Assembly: GCA_910588595.1 (NCBI GenBank)
Contig: CAJUQU010000240.1
Location: 1-6,534 of the forward strand
Length of the DNA stretch: 6,534 bases
Reading direction: 5' to 3'
Source: an uncultured Lachnospiraceae bacterium
GTDB lineage: Bacteria; Bacillota_A; Clostridia; Lachnospirales; Lachnospiraceae
Part shown: piece after piece, positions 1-4,991 of the stretch
Layout of the letters: every line of letters starts with the position of its first letter
How positions within the stretch are numbered: position 1 is the first letter of the stretch
Program-made: the position numbers and the translations under genes
The notes under the pieces: model-generated
Told to the model about the DNA's origin: nothing
Databases searched by the model: none
What the model saw: the letters and a program-made list of their open reading frames with translations, nothing else

Positions 1-472
1 TCCCCCGCCTGTCAGCGGACAGTTCCTCATATAATATGGTCATCTGCTGCAGAAGCTCAGCGTGTTCGATCCCCTGCAGCTGCATGTAGTAGACGGCATA
101 GCTCTCCTCGAGCTCAAACATGGCATGGATAATGTGCATCAGCCCGACGACGTTTTTCCCGCTGCCCTGCGCCGACTGCCATGCAAAAGACAGCATGGTT
201 CCCATCCCTGCAGAAAACTCCGGATTTTGATCGGGCTTTTCAGATACGTTTCCCCCGGAACTGACAGAGACCATATATTCATTGAAATAGCCTTCCAACT
301 GCTGCGACAACTCCGAAATGTTTCCGCCGCAGTCCTCGAACGCCTCCGCAAAAATCTTATTGCCGCATATGACATACAGCACCAGCTCCGGCGTCACAAG
401 CTCATAATGCCTGTTCTTTGCCAGGACCACCACGGAATTGATAATTTCCGCCACCTCTCTTGTTACCTGCAT
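1..472 (-). CDS. clpA: ATP-dependent Clp protease ATP-binding subunit ClpA, N-terminal part (cut by window edge)
   Basis: ClpA is the AAA+ unfoldase that threads substrates into the ClpP peptidase in the cytoplasm. Only the first 157 codons are present; the frame stays open to position 1, so the two ATPase modules lie outside the window. What is visible matches the ClpA-type N domain, a double Clp_N repeat. The first repeat starts at VTREVAEIINSVVVLAKNRH and continues through YELVTPELVLYVI and EDCGGN. The second is around LSFAWQSAQGSGKNVVGLMH and the following AMFELEESYAVYYM, which parallels the E. coli ClpA segment AVFHVQSSGRNEVTGANVLV. The N domain is where ClpS docks, which fits the clpS gene 70 nt upstream. 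The start at 472 is supported by GGGGGAG (477-483) four nt before the ATG. ClpC or ClpB is less likely because of the adjacent clpS and the second-repeat similarity. The family assignment is recognised by eye, not by a search. Confidence 0.88.
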   Translation of the reverse strand, partial: MQVTREVAEIINSVVVLAKNRHYELVTPELVLYVICGNKIFAEAFEDCGGNISELSQQLEGYFNEYMVSVSSGGNVSEKPDQNPEFSAGMGTMLSFAWQSAQGSGKNVVGLMHIIHAMFELEESYAVYYMQLQGIEHAELLQQMTILYEELSADRRG

Positions 473-507
473 AACACTCCCCCATTATCAGAATACCCAT
501 ACTGCAA

Positions 508-537
508 GTATTCTCCTGAATATGTATTCTCCTGAAT
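508..537. repeat. Tandem 14-nt direct repeat in the clpS-clpA gap
   Basis: The 70-nt spacer between clpS and clpA holds two exact copies of ATTCAGGAGAATAC (minus-strand reading), at 524-537 and 508-521, with a period of 16 nt. Each copy contains an AGGAG that resembles a ribosome binding site, enclosed by short ATTC/GAAT inverted arms. The GAATAC end of the second copy can also pair with GTATTC at 491-496 (minus reading) across an 11-nt loop. The repeat is directly visible. Any regulatory role, such as controlling clpA translation, is inference. Confidence 0.6.
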
Positions 538-542
538 GCTTT

Positions 543-836
543 TTACTCCAGTGTCATCCGAAACGGAAACCCTTCCGCTTTTGCACGAGCCGCCGCCGTC
601 TGTACCTTGGACACGGCAATATCGTACGGATAAGAACCCACCACTGCCTTTCCCACCTCGTGTACCAGCAGCATCAGCCGCTCCGCCTCCATCTCGTCTT
701 TATGAAAAATATCCCTCAGTATATCGACCACAAAGTCCATTGTGGTAAAATCGTCATTATGCATGATCACCTTGTACTGCTTCGGTTCCCGTATCCTGAT
801 CCGGGTACTCTCCTTTGTTTCTCCCTGTAGTGCCAT
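543..836 (-). CDS. clpS: ClpS, N-degron adaptor of the Clp protease
   Basis: A 97-residue protein of the usual ClpS size (E. coli ClpS is about 106). ClpS binds proteins with destabilising N-terminal residues and hands them to ClpAP. A short flexible N-terminal tail (about residues 1-17), needed in this family for delivery, precedes the core PKQYKVIMHNDDFTTMDFVV. The binding-pocket residues are in place: N27, D28, D29, T31, the gate methionine M33 and H59 in the VHEVGKA motif, corresponding to N34, D35, D36, T38, M40 and H66 in E. coli. The C-terminal FPFRMTLE resembles the E. coli ending. The start is preceded by GAGG about nine nt upstream, and the gap to the upstream VWA gene is only 19 nt, so the two are probably co-transcribed. 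The adjacent clpA supplies its partner. The adaptor appears intact and functional. Confidence 0.95.
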   Translation of the reverse strand: MALQGETKESTRIRIREPKQYKVIMHNDDFTTMDFVVDILRDIFHKDEMEAERLMLLVHEVGKAVVGSYPYDIAVSKVQTAAARAKAEGFPFRMTLE

Positions 837-855
837 CTGATATTACCTCGTAAAC

Positions 856-2040
856 TCATACAAAAGATTTTTGTTTTTTGTCAAACTGCGACAAGTCCTG
901 TCCTTTTAGCGCTTTCTCGAGCAGTGTCGGCAAAAGCTCCGGCGCACACGCAAAGCACGGCACGCCGAGCCCCGCAAATTTCTGTGCCATCTGTGTGTCA
1001 TAGTAGGGTCTGCCGCCGTCTGCGATCGCGAGCAGGCTGACCACTGTCACCCCGGATTCCTTCAGATCTCCGATGCGCCGCAGCAATCCAGCCCGGTTTC
1101 CGCCCTCCTCCAGATCGGATATCAGGAAAAACAGCGTCTTAGCCGGATTCTCGATAAACTGCTCGCAGTAGGCAACCGACTTGTTGATATCTGTGCCGCC
1201 CCCCAGCTGGAATCCAAACAGCAGGTCGACGGGATCATCACTTTTTTCTGTCAGGTCGACAATGTTCGTGTCAAACGCAACGATCCGTGTCTTGATACTT
1301 GCCATGCTCGCTAAAATGCAGCTGATGATCGATGAATAAATGACCGATTCCCCCATCGAACCGCTCTGGTCAATGTCGAGTATGATGGTCCACTTGTTTG
1401 CCGCTGTTGTACTCGTCCGGTCAAAAAAATAAAAATGTTCGGGGACGATCGTCCTCAAATCCGGATCATAATGCTTCAAATTGCGGCTGATCGTCATCTT
1501 GTAATCCATCGCCGACGCGGACGGGATCGGCGAGTGCTTCCTTTTATTGACCGCAGCGGTCACAGCACGGCGGATATCCTGCTCGAGGAGTTTATTGATC
1601 TCCTCCACGATCTTTTTGATAAATTCACGGACACTCTCCTTGGAGCGCTTTGGTATCTGGTCTTTCAGCATCAGTATCGTGGATGCCAGATTGATGTCCG
1701 GCTCCATATTCTCCAGCAGTTCCGGCTCAAACAGCAGCTGTTTCAATCCGCAGCGCGTCACCGCGTCATTCTGGATAACTGTCACCAGTTCCTTGTCAAA
1801 CAATGTCCGCACATCGCCGAGCCATCGGCTGATCTGCGGGTTTGACGGTCCTCTTCCGGCGCCGCCCGCCCCCTGACCGCCAAAGCCGCCCGCTTCTGTC
1901 CGGTTATAGATGGAAGCCAGCGCCTGATCCATCAGATCCTGCTCCTGCGTCAGCGCGAGGTCTGTCATTCCCGACAGACGTTTGTCACTCTCCTGTCCCA
2001 GGATCAGCCGCCAGCGGCTGATCTGTTCTTTCACTTCCAT
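856..2040 (-). CDS. VWA-domain protein, YehP/CoxE-like, partner of MoxR-type AAA+ systems
   Basis: A 394-residue, apparently cytoplasmic protein. The first ~50 residues are helical, followed by a glycine-rich linker (about 51-64) and a helical middle region with SRWLGDVR and LLFEPELLENMEPD, which I recognise from YehP-like VWA proteins. The VWA domain starts near residue 217 and runs to about 375. Its metal-binding MIDAS site is complete: D224-Q-S226-G-S228, T283 in GGGTD and D309 in ISDLEEGG. A typical FACAPELLPTLLEKAL ending follows. VWA proteins of this type work with MoxR-family AAA+ ATPases, probably as metal-dependent substrate or partner binders; the exact role is unknown. The start is placed at 2040, because AGGAGG lies six nt before it; an in-frame ATG at 2088 lies inside the upstream toxin gene and has no comparable site. 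The DUF5682 gene, its usual partner, is nearby but separated by a toxin-antitoxin pair. Confidence 0.9.
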   Translation of the reverse strand: MEVKEQISRWRLILGQESDKRLSGMTDLALTQEQDLMDQALASIYNRTEAGGFGGQGAGGAGRGPSNPQISRWLGDVRTLFDKELVTVIQNDAVTRCGLKQLLFEPELLENMEPDINLASTILMLKDQIPKRSKESVREFIKKIVEEINKLLEQDIRRAVTAAVNKRKHSPIPSASAMDYKMTISRNLKHYDPDLRTIVPEHFYFFDRTSTTAANKWTIILDIDQSGSMGESVIYSSIISCILASMASIKTRIVAFDTNIVDLTEKSDDPVDLLFGFQLGGGTDINKSVAYCEQFIENPAKTLFFLISDLEEGGNRAGLLRRIGDLKESGVTVVSLLAIADGGRPYYDTQMAQKFAGLGVPCFACAPELLPTLLEKALKGQDLSQFDKKQKSFV

Positions 2041-2046
2041 ATGAAT

Positions 2047-2052
2047 CCTCCT
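2047..2052 (-). promoter_or_regulatory. Ribosome binding site AGGAGG of the VWA gene, sharing a base with the toxin stop codon
   Basis: On the minus strand the order is TG-AGGAGG-ATTCAT-ATG. The A of the PIN toxin's TGA stop (2052-2054) is the first base of a perfect AGGAGG, with a six-nt spacer to the VWA start at 2040. This decides the VWA start. It also places ribosomes ending toxin translation directly on the next start, which would allow translational coupling (inference). Confidence 0.85.
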
Positions 2053-2465
2053 CAGTTCCACCACGATACGATTTCTTCCGGATCCCACACTTTCATTTCT
2101 GCCTCTTTATAATCCTTAGGATTCCGCGTTACAATCCCATCCATTTTCTGCAGTAACGCAACTGAATACTGTACAGAATCCTCAAAATCTTTCCATGGCA
2201 GCGCAAGTGCCTTTTGAATCTCATCTTCCGAAATACCCGCTACCGAAACTACTTTTATCAATTTAACAATAAGACTTTTGACTTCTGCCTTATCTCTCAG
2301 TGCCTGATTCGCGATATAATATATATCCGTGATCGCAGATGCTGATACATACAACTCAATTTCCTTACGCCGTGCCAAAGTCAGTACACTGGCACAACTC
2401 TTGTAAAAAGGTTCTCTTTTTAGAAGCACATCGAGGATAACATTGGTATCAATCAGATATTTCAT
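2052..2465 (-). CDS. PIN-domain toxin, VapC-like RNase (PIN_3 type)
   Basis: A 137-residue protein, a normal length for a PIN toxin. PIN toxins are Mg2+-dependent ribonucleases; VapC members cut tRNA or rRNA, but the target here cannot be told from sequence. It opens with the hallmark MKYLIDTNVILDVLLKREPF (D6, N8, D12). Further acidic and conserved positions are D47 in ITDIYYIA, the D93-x-E95-D96 cluster in WKDFEDSVQY, and D109, N115 and D118 in DGIVTRNPKDY. All expected catalytic acids look intact, so it is probably active. The start overlaps the end of the upstream antitoxin gene by 17 nt, the classic toxin-antitoxin layout; GAGG lies about ten nt before the ATG. Its sequence is markedly AT-richer than the flanking genes. 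Toxin class by recognised motifs; the subfamily is less certain. Confidence 0.88.
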   Translation of the reverse strand: MKYLIDTNVILDVLLKREPFYKSCASVLTLARRKEIELYVSASAITDIYYIANQALRDKAEVKSLIVKLIKVVSVAGISEDEIQKALALPWKDFEDSVQYSVALLQKMDGIVTRNPKDYKEAEMKVWDPEEIVSWWN

Positions 2466-2688
2466 ACTTTTTTAACCTCTCACTTCTGTATTCTTCCAAC
2501 GTTTTACCCGTATCCGGAATAGAACCAACCAGAGAAGCTACAATCATGTCAACATCTACCTGCTCCGCCGCCTGCTCTTCTTTCCTCTTTTTCTTTTTAG
2601 CATCCACTAAAAATTCGATATAGGAAACAACCTTATCATAATCCCCTTCATCCAGATCTTCCAGTAAATAATCTATACTTTTCTGCAT
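2449..2688 (-). CDS. Antitoxin of the PIN toxin (VapB-like)
   Basis: A 79-residue, charged, mostly helical protein directly before and overlapping the PIN toxin gene by 17 nt. I recognise no detailed family, but the form is that of a small antitoxin. An N-terminal part (about 1-30, with DYDKVVSYIEFLVDA) is followed by a basic run KKKKRK (31-36). A C-terminal segment, LVGSIPDTGKTLEEYRSERL then KKYE, resembles the toxin-wrapping tail of many VapB/RelB-like antitoxins. It should bind and block the toxin and probably represses its own promoter, as is usual for the class, though no clear DNA-binding motif is visible. I place the start at 2688, not at the ATG at 2700: GAGGA (2694-2698) stands five nt before 2688, while the only purine run before 2700 directly abuts the codon. 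It follows the DUF5682 stop closely. Confidence 0.78.
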   Translation of the reverse strand: MQKSIDYLLEDLDEGDYDKVVSYIEFLVDAKKKKRKEEQAAEQVDVDMIVASLVGSIPDTGKTLEEYRSERLKKYEISD

Positions 2689-2693
2689 ATTCT

Positions 2694-2698
2694 TCCTC
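2694..2698 (-). promoter_or_regulatory. Ribosome binding site GAGGA deciding the antitoxin start
   Basis: Minus-strand GAGGA is followed by the five-nt spacer AGAAT and the ATG at 2688. The upstream in-frame ATG at 2700 overlaps this site and has AGGA immediately against it with no spacer, so it is a poor start. The N-terminus therefore most likely begins MQKSIDYLLEDL. Confidence 0.6.
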
Positions 2699-2711
2699 AT
2701 TCCTACATTAT

Positions 2712-4961
2712 TTACAAGTCAAAGTCAAAATCGTCCAGCCCCTCGATCATCTGCTGTGCACTCTCGTCGAGCACGGCGTTCACCGCCTCGCTGACCGCCT
2801 GACCGTTCAGACCCAGGATCTCGCCGAGATTTTCCGCGATCTGGTCTTTTTCAGCCGCGGAGAAGTCCGCAAAGGCGCGCCGCAGGAACACCAGGGCACG
2901 CTTGAACTCCTCGTCATCCAGCGTGACGAGATAGTCGTTCAGACTCTCCCACAGCGACAACCTTGCGATCAGTGCGTACCTGTTCTTCATCGCAAGCCCC
3001 TCAAACCAGCCCGCGCCCAGATCCGCGGGAATGCCCTTGGACAGGCGCCTCGACACCTCCGTGCGCAGCTGCTGCGTGTCCATGCTGCCGCGCTCCAGCA
3101 GGATCGCCGCCGCAAAACCCGACAGCTTCGTGTTCAGGTCATCCCGCTCCGAGATATTGTCAAGCACCTTGATCCACTCCGCACTGTCCAGAAAATCGTG
3201 CGCCAGCTCTGCGCTGTTGAGCTGCTCCATCGCCGCGGTGATCACCTGGCTCGCCGCATCGTCACACACGCAGGCGGATTCCAGTATCAGACATGCCCTG
3301 TAAAACAGCTGCTGCAGTATCGGCTCCAAAGGTTTCGCATCGATCCGGCGGATATTTCCGTACTGGACTACGATCGACAGCCGGTGCGCAGTCTTTGCCA
3401 GATCCTCCACCGAGGCAGCGTCCACTGCCATTCGCTGCAGTGCCGCCGTCGCATAACTGACCGCTTTCTCCATGCCGCAGCGGCAGGCGTCCTCTATGAC
3501 AAGGGCGATGTCCCCCATCTTGTCTGCGCTCTCCACGCGCTCCTTCATGACAAATGAAGCCGCGCCATCGATCGTGTCGCCCCTCAGAGCGGACTCCACC
3601 AGCTCGATCTCTGCCTCCGGTGTCCACCGCACCACCCAATGCTCGGACCATGTCGCATTGTCCTGGCTGACCGCCTGCTGCTGTGCAAAGCCCACCTGGA
3701 TCACGCGGAGCCGATGCAGGAAAAACGATCGGTGCAGATCGATAAACGCCGACTTTTCCGAGCTGACGCGCCTGTTCTCGCGCAGATCGAGCATCAGATC
3801 CTGCGCCGTGATATCGCGGTACTTCTCAAGTTTCAAATCCTTTAACTGTCTGTAAAAATCCTCCTGGATGCTGGTGCGGCTCACCCCGTCGGGCAGCGCC
3901 CCGATCGCTGTCCCGATCTCCGTGTCCGCAGTCGCAAGGATAATGTTTGACACACTCCCCTCGCCGAGGCAGGTCTCCGCCGCATCGCGCAGGTCGCGAA
4001 GCGAAGCGATCGTCCCGCCCCGAAGCTGCGCCAGGGACATCGCCAGCCTGACCGCCTCGATCACGGACGCGGACGAGACCGGATTGCCTTTCCCGCGCTG
4101 GTATTCGGCGAGCCGTATCAGATAGCTGTAGACAGCGTACATCGGCTCTCCCCTGTTCAGACCCTCCCACAAAAGGGCATAGTAGGCGGGCGCCTTGTTC
4201 CCGGCACCGTACCCCGCCCTCGTGGAAAGCCTGTAGTACGAATACGGCATCAGAGTGTGATTTGCTCCCACCTTTGGCATATCCGACAGATCCTCGTCGG
4301 CATCCCGCCAGTTTTTGAGCCCCTCCACATGGTAGGATCCCGTCACCACCACAATGTCCTGCGGCTCCACGCCAGAATCCACAGCCTTCCTGATCTGCCG
4401 GCGCATGTACGCCTCGCGCAGCGCTGTCTCCGCCCAGTCATTCTCCGTCCCCTCCGTGAAGCTCCTGATATTGGCGCCAAAGCTGTTTGCCCCCAGATGG
4501 TAGGCTTCCATGCTGCCCGCCTGCTCCATGACGCGCTCCCAGAAGGTGTCGTGCCCGTCCCCGCCGCTCTTCCTGTCAAGCTGCTCATAGACATTCATCC
4601 TGCCTTCCTCGCCCTCTGTCTCCTGCATGCCGGACTCCGGGATCGCCAGAAAAGTCTCCGAGGGCAGATCCATAAAACGGCACTCCACCTGGTGTTTGTG
4701 GCACCACTGGATCGCCTGATACTCCGGCGAGTACTCTGCAAAGGGATAAAGCACTGTCCTCACAGGCGCCTCCTTCGTGTAGGCAAGCACCGCGATCGGC
4801 GGCTTTGTCTCCCCGCGCACTATGTCGGAGAGCATATCCCCAAAATCGCTCGGTCCCTCGACGAGCACAAGCCGCGGCTTCCGCTCGTCAAGAAAGCCTC
4901 TCAGGTAATATGCTCCGGCAGGCGACAGATGCCGTATTCCGAAAAAATTTGGATTTTTCAT
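2712..4961 (-). CDS. DUF5682-type protein, YehM-like, with TraB/ChaN-like N-terminal motifs
   Basis: A 749-residue cytoplasmic protein with no signal peptide or membrane segment, close in length to E. coli YehM (about 759, from memory). The N-terminus FFGIRHLSPAGAYYLRGFLD and LVLVEGPSDF are hallmarks of the DUF5682 family, which is typically encoded beside a VWA protein, a MoxR-type AAA+ ATPase and a SWIM protein; its function is unknown. The first ~215 residues carry spaced motifs like those of the TraB/PrgY/ChaN fold: G8-I-R-H11-x-S13, E35, D98, AYMRRQI near 184-190 and VVTGSYHVEGL (205-215). This suggests a metal-binding, hydrolase-like domain (inference). The rest (about 240-749) is helical, possibly a repeat scaffold, ending in an acidic DDFDFDL tail. 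The start at 4961 has AGGAG seven nt upstream. A 30-nt gap separates it from the LysM gene; the antitoxin start follows 23 nt after its stop. Confidence 0.85.
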   Translation of the reverse strand: MKNPNFFGIRHLSPAGAYYLRGFLDERKPRLVLVEGPSDFGDMLSDIVRGETKPPIAVLAYTKEAPVRTVLYPFAEYSPEYQAIQWCHKHQVECRFMDLPSETFLAIPESGMQETEGEEGRMNVYEQLDRKSGGDGHDTFWERVMEQAGSMEAYHLGANSFGANIRSFTEGTENDWAETALREAYMRRQIRKAVDSGVEPQDIVVVTGSYHVEGLKNWRDADEDLSDMPKVGANHTLMPYSYYRLSTRAGYGAGNKAPAYYALLWEGLNRGEPMYAVYSYLIRLAEYQRGKGNPVSSASVIEAVRLAMSLAQLRGGTIASLRDLRDAAETCLGEGSVSNIILATADTEIGTAIGALPDGVSRTSIQEDFYRQLKDLKLEKYRDITAQDLMLDLRENRRVSSEKSAFIDLHRSFFLHRLRVIQVGFAQQQAVSQDNATWSEHWVVRWTPEAEIELVESALRGDTIDGAASFVMKERVESADKMGDIALVIEDACRCGMEKAVSYATAALQRMAVDAASVEDLAKTAHRLSIVVQYGNIRRIDAKPLEPILQQLFYRACLILESACVCDDAASQVITAAMEQLNSAELAHDFLDSAEWIKVLDNISERDDLNTKLSGFAAAILLERGSMDTQQLRTEVSRRLSKGIPADLGAGWFEGLAMKNRYALIARLSLWESLNDYLVTLDDEEFKRALVFLRRAFADFSAAEKDQIAENLGEILGLNGQAVSEAVNAVLDESAQQMIEGLDDFDFDL

Positions 4962-4991
4962 ATCCCCACTCCTACTCTTAATATATGTTCC

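Noticed and set aside
62..535. Plus-strand open frame of 157 codons opposite clpA
   Set aside because: It is antisense to the clear ClpA N domain and its translation shows no recognisable domain.
857..872. Inverted repeat ACAAAA/TTTTGT at the end of the VWA gene as a terminator
   Set aside because: The stem is only six A/T-rich pairs without a GC-rich core or following U-run, and it lies inside the coding sequence before clpS.
2041..2088. Longer VWA start at 2088, giving 16 extra residues (MGSGRNRIVVELRRIH)
   Set aside because: It lies inside the toxin gene and has no good ribosome binding site, while the ATG at 2040 has a perfect AGGAGG six nt upstream.
2701..2745. Possible own promoter of the antitoxin, from tandem TTGACT on the minus strand just before 2700
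   Set aside because: The TTGACT copies come from the GAT-TTT-GAC-TTT-GAC codons of the DUF5682 tail, and no good -10 element lies at 16-18 nt from either; best matches are 3 of 6.
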